Of a DNA stretch of 64,000 bases, positions 1-8,746 are shown piece by piece (positions within the stretch are counted from its first letter, which is position 1; each line of letters begins with the position of its first letter). The translations under genes and the position numbers were made by a program. This DNA is from Calditrichota bacterium. GTDB lineage: Bacteria > Zhuqueibacterota > Zhuqueibacteria > Zhuqueibacterales > Geothermadaptataceae. The DNA lies in assembly GCA_008501765.1 (NCBI GenBank), contig QQUE01000007.1, forward strand, positions 670,186 to 734,185, in the 5' to 3' direction. A model generated the notes under the pieces. The model did not search any database. It saw only the letters and a program-made list of their open reading frames with translations, and was not told the DNA's origin.

Positions 1-1
1 T

Positions 2-1003
2 ATTATCAAATACGTGCAAGAAAATGAAATTGTACCGAAAGCGTCTATAATTTATAACGATCGTTTTGGCTATTTAAGTTGCATGCTCAATGAACTCAAT
101 CCATTTGTAGTTATAAACTACAAAAGTCAGGAAAAGGCCTGCCACCTCAATTTGCGGGCAAACAATCTGCCCATCGCAGAAGAAAAATTTCTCTCACCTC
201 TCGCCCCCCTCCCTAAAAATCTGGAAATTGCGCTGATAAAAATTCCGAAATCGTTGGATCTTTTTCGCATGTTTCTAAATCAACTTTCTGCAGCGCTCAC
301 AGATGAAGCCATTGTAGTGTGCGCTTTTATGACCCGGCATTTCACTCCGGGCATGCTCAATGTCGCTGCCGAGTTTTTTGAAGAAAGTGAGCAATCCAAA
401 GCCTGGAAAAAATCCCGTTTGCTCATTTTAAGGAAGAAAAAGACGCCGAAAGAGATCTCGTTATTGAATTCGATTAAATTTAATGATAGTATAAATTTGC
501 GGCAGTACTTCGGCGTTTTTTCAGCAGGAAAAATAGATAATGCCAGTCTGCTTTTTATCGATCGCTTAAAAATAAAAACCAGCGAAGAACGCGTTTTGGA
601 CCTTGGCTCGGGCAATGGTGTTTTATCGATGGCTGTACGGGAACAAAATATAAATTGCGAGCTCCACCTGATCGATGATTCCTTTCTCGCGGTGGAATCT
701 TCCAAACTTAATTTAGCACCTGAAAATACCTATTTTTATTATAATGACTGTTTGGATAATTTCAAAGACCACTTTTTTGATCTGGTTGTCTCCAATCCCC
801 CATTTCATTTTGAACATGAAAACAACATCGAAATCTCATTGGCATTGTTTAAAGCTGTGAAAAGGTGTTTAAAAAAGGGAGGGCGTTTTCTATTGGTGGC
901 GAACAGGCATATAAATTACAAAACACACCTGCTTAAAATGTTCAAAGCAGTTAAAATCAATGCCGGGACTAAAAAGATTGTGCTCTACGAATGCAGCAAA
1001 TAG
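2..1003 (+). CDS. Class I SAM methyltransferase, RsmC/RlmG type (5' end cut by window edge)
   Basis: Predicted rRNA guanine-N2 methyltransferase. Residue numbers follow the ORF-track GTG at base 14. The SAM-binding motif DLGSGNGVLS lies at about 196-205 and the catalytic NPPFH at 261-265, as in RsmC/RlmG (known for the family). The segment 'GVFSAGKIDNASLL' before the SAM site is also typical. The N-terminal half aligns in character with the degenerate RlmG N-terminal domain (NDRFG near residue 15). The frame is open to base 2, and family members usually have about 30-50 more residues at this end, so the GTG is probably not the true start and the gene is partial. Whether the target is 16S G1207 or 23S G1835 cannot be decided from the sequence. 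It converges with the S9 peptidase gene. Confidence 0.85.
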   Translation: MIKYVQENEIVPKASIIYNDRFGYLSCMLNELNPFVVINYKSQEKACHLNLRANNLPIAEEKFLSPLAPLPKNLEIALIKIPKSLDLFRMFLNQLSAALTDEAIVVCAFMTRHFTPGMLNVAAEFFEESEQSKAWKKSRLLILRKKKTPKEISLLNSIKFNDSINLRQYFGVFSAGKIDNASLLFIDRLKIKTSEERVLDLGSGNGVLSMAVREQNINCELHLIDDSFLAVESSKLNLAPENTYFYYNDCLDNFKDHFFDLVVSNPPFHFEHENNIEISLALFKAVKRCLKKGGRFLLVANRHINYKTHLLKMFKAVKINAGTKKIVLYECSK

Positions 1004-1042
1004 TTTGGGAATATGATTAGTTCACTGTGGATTCAGGCTTTA

Positions 1043-1081
1043 AATCACATGCAGTCCCCGCCGCTGTGGCTGCATGTGATT
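1043..1081. terminator. Bidirectional hairpin between convergent genes
   Basis: Perfect 12-bp inverted repeat, AATCACATGCAG / CTGCATGTGATT, around a 15-nt GC-rich loop. It sits in the 100-bp gap between the stop codons of the plus-strand methyltransferase and the minus-strand S9 peptidase. There is no long T-tract on either side, so intrinsic termination is plausible but not certain; it may act with Rho or as an mRNA end stabiliser. Confidence 0.5.
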
Positions 1082-1103
1082 GATTATGAAAAACCGGTTC
1101 AGA

Positions 1104-3179
1104 TCACTCCTTGAATGCCTGATTACGTATCATTTCTTTCACATCATACGGGGCGGGATCACCGCCGAGGTATTTATGGAACCAATCCAGATGGGCGTTA
1201 TAGTAGAGCGGCATGGAGCGCACATAGCTGGGCCAGTGGCCGTCGTTTGGGAAAACAATCAACCGCGAAGGCACACCCATTTTTTGCAGTGCAGTAAAAA
1301 ACTCAAGGCTTTGTGTATAGGAAACCCGAAAGTCTTTTTCGCCGGTAATCACCAGACACGGGGTTTTAAAGTTCTGCGTAAATCTGTGCGGAGACCAGGT
1401 TTCATAAGCTTTGTCACTCCACGGATTGCTGCCGACATCGTACTGTGGAAACCAGAGTTCTTCTGTGGTGCCATAAAACGAGGTTATATTATACAAACCC
1501 ATCATCGAAACGATGGCTTTAAAACGGTCGGTATGTCCTTCCAGCCACATCATCATGTAACCGCCGTACGACCAACCCATGGCGCCCATGCGATCGGCAT
1601 CGACCCATGAAATATGTGCTAACGAATCGGTTACAGCCATAACATCCTGGTAGACTTTACCTCCCCAATCTTTGGATATTCCGTGCGTGAATTCCTGGCC
1701 ATAACCCGTAGAGCCATGCGGATTTGGAAAAGCCACGATATAGCCGGAGCCGGGATAAACTTGCCAGTCGCCGCGGAAGCCATCTGTCCATTGCGATTGC
1801 GGCCCGCCGTGCACATTGAGTATCAGGGGATACTTTTTTGCCGGATCAAAGTTATGCGGTTTGACGACAAAAGTATGAATTTTACGTCCACTTGGCGAGG
1901 CAATCCACATTTCTTCGGCAGGGCGAATGTCGACATCCTCTTCAGACTTTTTGTTGAACGTCGTCAGTCGCTTGATATTATCCCCTTTGGTGCTGGCAAT
2001 CCAAACTTCCGCAGGCTCACCGACTGAGCGGCGCGTAAGCACTACATTTTTCCCATCCGGGGAAATATCGAAACTGTCGATTGTTTGCAGGTCGAGTATT
2101 TTGCGGATTTTTTTCGATTTAATATCGACATTGTAGAGCGGGCGGTGCCCCTGAACATCGGCGGTGAAATAAATGCTGCGCGAATCTGGCGCCCACTGGA
2201 AGCTGCCCACCCAGTTATCGAACGATTCTGTCAGCACAGTTTTTTCTTTCGTTTGCCGGTCGTAAATAGCCAGGCGAATGAGATCGGATTCATAAGTTGG
2301 CACTTTCTGCATCAAATAGGCAATGGTGCGCCCATCCGGCGAATAGTGCGGATCTGCGTCGTAGGCTTCATTTTCGTCGGTGATGTTGCGTGCTTCGCCG
2401 CCAGAAGTTGAAACTATCCACAAGTCTTTGTTGGTGGTTTCATAATCGTTGGAATCGGGATTGGCAGCATAACAGAGCTCTGCCCCATCCGGCGTGACTG
2501 TGAAACCGGCTGTTCCGCCACCGGTTACCATCGACGGTGCATCCATGTCTCCCGGCGTTAAATCATCTACCTCCATTCTTTCCAAATCATAAATTAACGT
2601 GTGGATGCGTTTCCCGTCTTTCCAGATATTCCAATGACGAAAAAAGAGTCGGTCGGCAAGGTGTGCACGCATGGGACCATTGGCGATATCGTCGTTAAGT
2701 TTTTCAGTGCATTCGCCATCGGCGCCGCATTCCGGGAATACTTCAGCAACGAAAACCAATTTTTTGCCGTCGCGTGTCACCGCCGGATCGCTGATACCGA
2801 GGGCGAAATCGGTGAGTTTCGTCGCTTCACCGCCGTTCACTGGCATACTCCACATCTGGGCACCATCTTCACGGGTGGATATAAAATAGAGCGAGCGACC
2901 GTCCGCCGACCAGCGCGGGTGGAAATCAGCGGCTTTGTGCGTGGTCATTCGCTGTAAATCGCTGCCGTCGTTTTTCATCAGGTAAATATCAGAATTGCTT
3001 TTGCCGGTTTTCAGGTAACTCTCGCTCACAGAAAAAACAATCGATTTGCCGTCCAGGGAAAAATGAGGCTCGCGCACACTTTTTATTTTATACAAGTCGT
3101 CGATGGTAAAAGCGCGTTTTTGCGCGGCAATCGGGAAGGTGATAAACAACGTTAAAAGCAAAAAACTGATTTTTCTCAT
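1104..3179 (-). CDS. Secreted S9 family prolyl oligopeptidase-like serine peptidase
   Basis: Exported peptidase of the acylaminoacyl-peptidase/dipeptidyl-peptidase group. A signal peptide (MRKISFLLLTLFITFPIAAQ) is followed by a WD40-like/PD40 beta-propeller over roughly residues 30-420, with repeated 'SPDGK/SADGR' blades, and a C-terminal alpha/beta-hydrolase domain. The nucleophile is Ser541 in GWSYGGYM, with Asp620 in GEKDF and His652 in NDGHW (numbering from the longer 695-aa ORF). I prefer the start four codons inside the track ORF, because GGAG lies 6 nt before that ATG. It probably degrades peptides in the periplasm or outside the cell. The downstream 3' end is shared with a hairpin terminator. 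No operon partner is apparent. Confidence 0.92.
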   Translation of the reverse strand: MRKISFLLLTLFITFPIAAQKRAFTIDDLYKIKSVREPHFSLDGKSIVFSVSESYLKTGKSNSDIYLMKNDGSDLQRMTTHKAADFHPRWSADGRSLYFISTREDGAQMWSMPVNGGEATKLTDFALGISDPAVTRDGKKLVFVAEVFPECGADGECTEKLNDDIANGPMRAHLADRLFFRHWNIWKDGKRIHTLIYDLERMEVDDLTPGDMDAPSMVTGGGTAGFTVTPDGAELCYAANPDSNDYETTNKDLWIVSTSGGEARNITDENEAYDADPHYSPDGRTIAYLMQKVPTYESDLIRLAIYDRQTKEKTVLTESFDNWVGSFQWAPDSRSIYFTADVQGHRPLYNVDIKSKKIRKILDLQTIDSFDISPDGKNVVLTRRSVGEPAEVWIASTKGDNIKRLTTFNKKSEEDVDIRPAEEMWIASPSGRKIHTFVVKPHNFDPAKKYPLILNVHGGPQSQWTDGFRGDWQVYPGSGYIVAFPNPHGSTGYGQEFTHGISKDWGGKVYQDVMAVTDSLAHISWVDADRMGAMGWSYGGYMMMWLEGHTDRFKAIVSMMGLYNITSFYGTTEELWFPQYDVGSNPWSDKAYETWSPHRFTQNFKTPCLVITGEKDFRVSYTQSLEFFTALQKMGVPSRLIVFPNDGHWPSYVRSMPLYYNAHLDWFHKYLGGDPAPYDVKEMIRNQAFKE

Positions 3180-3251
3180 TTTAGTCTCCATAATATAAAT
3201 TGATCAATATCGAACTTCGACAAAAAAATTCGACCAAATCAAATGATAAAA

Positions 3252-3341
3252 ATGTGCCTGGCACTTCTACAAGTTATGAAAGCCCTTAAAAGCTACTTTG
3301 TTTAGTTAAATTTATAAAAATCAACTAAGTGCCAGGCACAT
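3252..3341. repeat. 90-bp palindrome-ended repeat, copy 1
   Basis: Exactly inverted 15-bp ends, ATGTGCCTGGCACTT and AAGTGCCAGGCACAT, enclose a 60-bp AT-rich core. A second 90-bp element at 51603-51692 has related ends and a similar right-hand core ('ATAAAA(A)TCAA.TAAGTGC'). The GTGCCTGGCAC core resembles motifs I associate with REP-type elements mobilised by Y1 (RAYT) transposases. No transposase lies nearby. It occupies the gap between the S9 peptidase and hydrolase genes, which are both on the minus strand. Confidence 0.7.
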
Positions 3342-3493
3342 CCACTGCGTTTTATGAATATTTCAGGCTAATATCGATTTTCCAAAATCTTTGTTTCCAG
3401 CAAACATGTCAGAGAGCTTCAAACCAATTCCGTGAAAAACCCACCCATCTTTGGATCAGCCTCCACACGGGCAATCGTTTCACTGCGTATCGT

Positions 3494-4510
3494 TTACTTT
3501 TGCTTTGCAATTTTTGTGAAGAGTCCTTTCAAATCTACTAAACGTCTTTTAGTGAAACATTGCGATCTTCTGACAATGTTGCGTGTATTGCTTCTGGAAA
3601 GAAAATTATCAATAATCTGTGCCATCTCGGGTGTACGAAGGTAGCCATACGCCTTGTGAGCGTTGCGTTCACCGTTGTTTTCGTAATCATTATAAACAGA
3701 AATGTCCTCTGCGCTGGTTCCCAATCTGTTTGGTGCGAAGTCGTCGTTCAGTGTATGATCAATGGCAACTTTATCTTCCGGGTCGGATAAATTATACCAT
3801 TTGGGCCAAATGCTGTCCGGCGTGGCAGGTCGCAGAATGCCGGGATTTTGCTGTTTTTGCTCGGCAAAATATCGCGCCATAATTACCGGCAGGCCGAGCG
3901 GTGAACCAATGGTTACAAATGTATCAATTGCGAATAGTTTTGAAAATGCAGTGAGGGTATCGAAAGCAACAATGGAACCCATGGAATGGGCGATCAGCAG
4001 AATAGTGCTTCTTCGATTTTTTCTCAGAACGTCAAATAGTCTATTTTGAATACGAATTTTAATACCGCCATTGGGGTCATTCGCCGATAGCAAGTCATCT
4101 TTATAATATTTCTCCAGATCACTAAAATAACGGTGGATAATTCGGTCGGTGATATGCTTGTGGTTAATGCTCATATCCTCTTTCAAAAACACCCTGTCGA
4201 GCTGCTCGTCAAGATAGTTGAATAGTTTTGCTTTAAGCGATGGTTTTTTTGAAGAGTTTTTGTAAGATGCTTTAATATAGGGCTCATCGTCATAGAGTGG
4301 ATCATTTTTTCTTTTTGTGGTAGCCTGATTTAGTGGTATTGGATGCAGGATATCTGCCCAGTAAACCAGTTCAAATGGAACGGCCTTTCGTGGCTTGCCG
4401 ATATGTTCGAGCCCCTCGTGAATGGATTGCATCCACCAGTCTTCCAGCACCTGCTTTGATGGCTTATTGCCAAGTCCGTGTATTGCTATAATCTTTTTTT
4501 TTATGAGCAT
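3494..4510 (-). CDS. Alpha/beta hydrolase (lipase/esterase-like)
   Basis: Predicted cytosolic serine hydrolase; the substrate is unknown. The N-terminal 'IIAIHGLGN' (about residues 7-15) is the oxyanion-type HG loop. 'LLIAHSMGSIVAF' places the nucleophile Ser176 in a GxSxG-like elbow (Ala replaces the first Gly). 'DPEDKVAIDHTLND' is a candidate region for the acid residue; the catalytic His is not certain. There is no signal peptide or membrane segment. The C-terminal 40 residues are basic and poorly conserved in character. No convincing ribosome binding site precedes the ATG. It could equally be a PGAP1-like or DUF-type hydrolase. Confidence 0.7.
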   Translation of the reverse strand: MLIKKKIIAIHGLGNKPSKQVLEDWWMQSIHEGLEHIGKPRKAVPFELVYWADILHPIPLNQATTKRKNDPLYDDEPYIKASYKNSSKKPSLKAKLFNYLDEQLDRVFLKEDMSINHKHITDRIIHRYFSDLEKYYKDDLLSANDPNGGIKIRIQNRLFDVLRKNRRSTILLIAHSMGSIVAFDTLTAFSKLFAIDTFVTIGSPLGLPVIMARYFAEQKQQNPGILRPATPDSIWPKWYNLSDPEDKVAIDHTLNDDFAPNRLGTSAEDISVYNDYENNGERNAHKAYGYLRTPEMAQIIDNFLSRSNTRNIVRRSQCFTKRRLVDLKGLFTKIAKQK

Positions 4511-4633
4511 GTTATGAATTTTGCAGCTTCAATTTCGATCTTCGTCTGAGTCATCTCAGGATGCATATCTTTCTTAATGTGAGTTCAATATAAGAAGAAT
4601 TGGGACAAAACGAATCAATTATAGGATCTAGTC

Positions 4634-4685
4634 CGAAGGCGTCCCGCCGAGGATAACGCACGAAACGCTCGGCGAGACGCCTTCG
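4634..4685. repeat. GC-rich inverted repeat in the 4511-4825 gap
   Basis: Arms CGAAGGCGTCCCGCCGAG and CTCGGCGAGACGCCTTCG are complementary except for one position and surround a 16-nt loop. The element is far richer in G+C than the surrounding gap, suggesting a mobile miniature repeat or a folded RNA element. Nothing else recognisable lies in this 315-bp gene-free stretch between the hydrolase and the M16 fragment. Confidence 0.55.
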
Positions 4686-4825
4686 CTCTATTTTAGTTAT
4701 GCCTGGCAAAGAATATTACAGCCAACATCGAACTCACGTTTCTTAACAAATCTTTTCCGAATTATTACTGGATGTTGATGCCGAATTTACGCAGCGCCAC
4801 TGCCGGCGCTGCTTGTAACTCAGTT

Positions 4826-5026
4826 TTACTCTGCAATCACAACCAACGGTTCATCGCCTGCAAAAACGACTGGCACCAACCGTTTGACATCATCCACGGT
4901 TACTTGCTTCAGTGCTCCACCGTATTTTTCATCGCTGTCCGCTGAGCGCCCTGCGAAAACTTCCATGCTCATGTAATAAGCGCGTCCGACTCGATCGAGA
5001 CGGCGCATGCCACGGCGGCCGAGCAT
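4826..5026 (-). pseudogene. Duplicated 3' end of the neighbouring M16 peptidase gene
   Basis: The 66 codons repeat the last 66 codons of the intact M16 gene (5895-8522) almost exactly. I count about nine base differences in about 200, and protein changes such as YGGALK for YGEALK. Upstream of the ATG the homology continues in degraded form (codons for E-I-stop-K-S-I-N against E-V-Q-K-T-I-N), with an in-frame TAA. The ATG is therefore a chance start inside a relic, not a gene start. Identity stops at the stop codon. The VapBC-like pair lies between this relic and the intact gene, so the whole reads as a duplication flanking an inserted module. Confidence 0.85.
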
Positions 5027-5124
5027 TGTGTTGATGCTCTTTTAAATTTCTCTACTATCCAAAATCATCAGTATAAATTTGGATTTATTAAATTTTAAAG
5101 CGAAGAGTAGGTGGTTTGTATTTC

Positions 5125-5490
5125 TTAGTATATCAATGGATTCATCAGTTTCAAATCCTGAATCATCTTGAAATCTTTAACATTGGCTGTTATCAAGGTC
5201 AAATTATTTAGCATTGCTGTGGCTGCAACAATTGAATCGCCTAATGATATTTTATGTTGTTGCCGTACTTTTACAGCTTGTACGAGAACCGAGTGAGAGA
5301 TGGGAACAATTTGTGACGTATTAAAAAATTCAGCGAAATCTTGTTTATCTGTAGGGGTTATTTTATGATATCCCAGAACTTCAAGATAACTAATAGCAGA
5401 GACAGCAGGGCTGTGGTCTGCTATTAATTTACGTAAATAATCGAATTCCGGTTTTATCGCATAGATAATAATATTGCTGTCCAGAAGCAT
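5125..5490 (-). CDS. PIN-domain ribonuclease toxin, VapC-like
   Basis: 121-aa PIN domain, the usual size for VapC toxins, which cleave tRNA or other RNA with divalent metal. The acidic residues fit the family: Asp4 (MLLDSN), Glu37 (SYLEV), Asp85 (SLGDSIVAA) and Asp106 (NVKDF). It begins 3 nt after the stop of the preceding small gene, an arrangement typical of antitoxin-toxin operons. Together with that gene it sits between the M16 gene and its duplicated tail, suggesting acquisition as a unit. Confidence 0.88.
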   Translation of the reverse strand: MLLDSNIIIYAIKPEFDYLRKLIADHSPAVSAISYLEVLGYHKITPTDKQDFAEFFNTSQIVPISHSVLVQAVKVRQQHKISLGDSIVAATAMLNNLTLITANVKDFKMIQDLKLMNPLIY

Positions 5491-5493
5491 AAT

Positions 5494-5757
5494 TTAATCC
5501 CTACCTGGCAAGGGGCGGTCTTTTCGAACTTCTTTTTGCCAGGCTTTGGGATCAGAAATATGCGATAAAGCGTGCCTATCTGCCATGCGTTGCAGGATTG
5601 CCGCCATTTGTTGACCAGAATGCATTTTATTTGCAGGATCTTCTTTTAAAGAAAGCCCTTCTTCCCGTGCCAACTGAGTAAGCAAAGTTTGCATCAATTG
5701 AAATTTATCTGAATGAGGCAGAGATTCAATCATAGGAAGAATTTTAGATATAGACAT
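5494..5757 (-). CDS. Putative antitoxin paired with the PIN toxin
   Basis: 87-aa protein encoded immediately before the PIN gene, in the antitoxin position. I do not recognise a named DNA-binding fold. The N-terminal half is helical in character (KILPMIESLPHSDKFQLMQ), and the C-terminal tail (DPKAWQKEVRKDRPLPGRD) is charged and looks disordered, as in toxin-neutralising tails. The antitoxin role is inferred from size, order and the 3-nt spacing. It probably autoregulates the pair, although no operator was identified in the 137-bp upstream gap. Confidence 0.7.
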   Translation of the reverse strand: MSISKILPMIESLPHSDKFQLMQTLLTQLAREEGLSLKEDPANKMHSGQQMAAILQRMADRHALSHISDPKAWQKEVRKDRPLPGRD

Positions 5758-5894
5758 AACATTCTCTCCAACTTTATAAAATGTTCTGCTGAATTTTTAC
5801 ACATTAAGATCACAATCTTAATTTTGATAAACAAGTGAAATCTGCCAATATAAGCCGCCAGGATTCAGCACCCAACCTGGGTTTCGAACTATCC

Positions 5895-8522
5895 CTACTC
5901 TGCAATCACCACCAACGGTTCATCGCCTGCAAAAACGACTGGCGCCAACCGTTTGACATCATCCACGGTTACTTGCTTCAATGCTTCACCGTATTTTTCA
6001 TCGCTGTCCGCTGAGCGCCCTGCGAAAACCTCCATGCTCATGTAATAGGCACGTCCGACACGATCGAGCCGGCGCATGCCACGGCGGCCGAGCAGGGCAT
6101 TGATGGTTTTCTGTACTTCCTCGCTGTCGATCTCGCTTTTGCGCATCAGTGCGATTTGCTCGCGCAGCCCGGCAATCGCTTTGTCGATATTATCCGCGCC
6201 TGTTCCCATGCGAATGCTGTACCACTGCGATTCGCCGAGACGGCCGCTGGAAGCGCCCATGCGATAGGCCAGGCCTTGGCGTTCGCGCAGTTCAAAAGTG
6301 ATGCGGTCGGAAAAAATAGACATCAGAACACGCAATGCGGCGCGGTCTTCGGCCTCAGTTTTAAAGGTATCTGCGAGATAAATATAAGACTGTTTTTTAC
6401 CTACATTTGTGCGCTCTGTGCGTCCCAGTTTTTGCAGCGCTGAAGATGGTTTTTCTGCCTGCCAGCCACTTTCGCCCCATTTTTTCCCGAAGAACGATTT
6501 TACAGTTGCCAGCGCTTTTTCAGTTGTAACGCTGCCAGAAATTGTGAGAATCAAATTGGCCGGGTTATAAAAGCGTTGATAATGATTTTGAACATCAGCC
6601 AATTGCAAGGGTTGCAGGGTTGCTGCACTGCCGTAAACTTGTCCGTAACCCGGGTTGGCGACCAACAGATTATCATAGAAAAGTTGTTCTGCCACTTTGG
6701 GCGTACTGGCGCTGTTTTTCCCGGCAATGCCAATAACGGATTTTTTTGCGGATGCCAGGTTTTTCTCGGAAAGTTGGCCGTTTTGAATTAAATCAGCCAG
6801 TAAACTCAGCCCTTTGTCAAACTGCTTGTCGACAAATTTCAGGCGCATAAATGAGAATCGTGGCGAAGTATAATAATCGTCGAATGGAATCCATGCATTA
6901 TCGTGGACTTTCAGTTCGGCCCCGATGCGCTCGATTGCCTGATTGAATTTTTCACCCGGATATTTTTTCGTGCCGCCGGAGTTCAGCATGCGCTGCAGCA
7001 CAGCCGTCATGCCGGCTTTTTCTTTTCCTTCACTCAAACCGCGCTCGCGCGCCAGCAAATGCACACCAATAACCGGGCTATCGGCGTTGTGATTGATGAC
7101 CACCGTCAGGCCATTTTCCAGCGTCTCCTGATGATAGGAATTGGCACTGGCGATGACAGTTTTATCCGCAACTTTTTTCCTTGGCTGCATTAAGGTCATG
7201 ACCGGAGTTTGTCCAACAAGATGGATTTGAGCCGCTTTTTGGATTTTCACAGGTGTAATTTTCTCCAGCCCTTTCTGGTAGTTTTGCAGCAATTGAAATC
7301 CACCTGCGGCAAGATATGCTGATTTTACCATGCCATAGTAATGCAATTTTTCCAGTGTAAATATTTCGTCAGAGGAGTTTGCAATCATCGTCAACTCAAT
7401 ATCTTCCATCGGCACGAGATATTGCGCAAAACTTTTAACTGTGCGTTGAATTTTAGCAGCAATCTTTTCGTGGTCCGCGTCCACAGACAAATCGGCAGAA
7501 ATTTCCAGGTAAGAAAATTCACGGTTAAAACTCATCGAGGCACCGATCGATAGCAGCTGATTTTGCTCCTTTTCAGCCGAAAAAGCCTTTTGCAAATAGC
7601 CATTGCTGCGGCCGCCCAGAAATTCAGTCATCATCTCCAAAACCTGAAAATCGTCTGACGATGGCGATGGTAAAGAATAACCGAGGTGAAGATATTTTTT
7701 ATCAGCCGGAAATTTACCGATTGCTGTGGCCTGTTGAATTCTTGCATGGGATGGTTTTTGTAAAACAATTTTATCAACCTCGGGCAATGGTCCGGCAGCA
7801 GCCACGCCATATTTTTCTTTGACCAGCGCAATCATCGCTTCGGTTTCAAAATCGCCAATAACCATCATCGTCATGTTGTTGGGCACGTACCAGGTTTTGT
7901 AATATTTCAGCACGCGATCGTAGGGCAAATGCTGGATTGTTGAAGTCGTACCCAGAACCGGGCGTGAAAAATTCGTACCTTTAAAAAATGTGCGCAGAAA
8001 ATGGTTGCGCACCTGATAGCTGGAGCGGTCAGAATCCTGGCCGATTTCTTCGATTACAATTCCGCGTTCTTTTTCAAATTTCTCCTGCGGCAAGATTGAA
8101 TTAAACAACATATCAGCCTGAATATCCATGCCTTCAGCGATGTATTCTTTCGGCATGAGAATCATGTAACTTGTGTAATCAGGGCCGGTGCTGGCGTTGT
8201 TGTAGCCACCAAAATAATCCATCTCGTCATAAAGTTGCTTCTGCGTGCGTTTCGTGGTGCCGTTGAACAGCAAATGTTCGAGAAAATGAGCGGCGCCATT
8301 CATCGCTTCATCTTCCAGGCGGCTGCCTGCACGTACGATGGTAAAAGCTGTAATCATCGGATTAGCATGGTTTTCGACGAGAATTATTTCCATGCCATTA
8401 TCGAGATGAAAAACTGTGGCATCATCCAGTGTGCCTGCGAAACTGAGTTGCAGCGGTATTAAAAATAAAACGATTAAAATAAGCTGAAATATGCTCTTTT
8501 TCTCAACTTGCATTTCTTTCAC
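5895..8522 (-). CDS. M16 family zinc metallopeptidase, two-domain, exported
   Basis: 875-aa pitrilysin-type peptidase like PqqL and other M16B proteins. A signal peptide (about residues 10-29) precedes the catalytic half. The inverted zinc motif HFLEH is at 79-83, with the third ligand in 'VIEEIG' near 158. A second, inactive M16 half starts near residue 450 (ENGLTVVINHN) and lacks HxxEH, as usual for the family. The GTG start is supported by AGGAG six bases upstream. The last 66 codons are duplicated at 4826-5026. It probably degrades peptides in the periplasm. Confidence 0.92.
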   Translation of the reverse strand: MKEMQVEKKSIFQLILIVLFLIPLQLSFAGTLDDATVFHLDNGMEIILVENHANPMITAFTIVRAGSRLEDEAMNGAAHFLEHLLFNGTTKRTQKQLYDEMDYFGGYNNASTGPDYTSYMILMPKEYIAEGMDIQADMLFNSILPQEKFEKERGIVIEEIGQDSDRSSYQVRNHFLRTFFKGTNFSRPVLGTTSTIQHLPYDRVLKYYKTWYVPNNMTMMVIGDFETEAMIALVKEKYGVAAAGPLPEVDKIVLQKPSHARIQQATAIGKFPADKKYLHLGYSLPSPSSDDFQVLEMMTEFLGGRSNGYLQKAFSAEKEQNQLLSIGASMSFNREFSYLEISADLSVDADHEKIAAKIQRTVKSFAQYLVPMEDIELTMIANSSDEIFTLEKLHYYGMVKSAYLAAGGFQLLQNYQKGLEKITPVKIQKAAQIHLVGQTPVMTLMQPRKKVADKTVIASANSYHQETLENGLTVVINHNADSPVIGVHLLARERGLSEGKEKAGMTAVLQRMLNSGGTKKYPGEKFNQAIERIGAELKVHDNAWIPFDDYYTSPRFSFMRLKFVDKQFDKGLSLLADLIQNGQLSEKNLASAKKSVIGIAGKNSASTPKVAEQLFYDNLLVANPGYGQVYGSAATLQPLQLADVQNHYQRFYNPANLILTISGSVTTEKALATVKSFFGKKWGESGWQAEKPSSALQKLGRTERTNVGKKQSYIYLADTFKTEAEDRAALRVLMSIFSDRITFELRERQGLAYRMGASSGRLGESQWYSIRMGTGADNIDKAIAGLREQIALMRKSEIDSEEVQKTINALLGRRGMRRLDRVGRAYYMSMEVFAGRSADSDEKYGEALKQVTVDDVKRLAPVVFAGDEPLVVIAE

Positions 8523-8746
8523 TTTCCACTCCTGTGTCGGGAAATATTATAATGGTTTTTTTACAATGAAAAAACAAACTAAATAATGTGATAAAAAACA
8601 AGGGTAAAAGCAATTTTAATTGCTCTATAAAAAGTATTTGTTTTCTTGAATCCCTTATCTTTTTTCATTATTATGCAGGTCAGAAAATATTAACGATTGC
8701 ACGTTAGAAAAAACATTTGATTGATAATTAAATATTGGAGTTCAAA

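Noticed and set aside
1080-1610. Plus-strand 176-aa ORF opposite the S9 peptidase
   Set aside because: It is an antisense shadow of a gene with an intact catalytic triad and has no recognisable motif; the same holds for the other plus-strand ORFs inside 1104-3179.
5855-5895. GGGTTTCGAACTATCC, resembling a tRNA T-arm
   Set aside because: No acceptor stem, D-arm or anticodon arm can be built in the surrounding gap.
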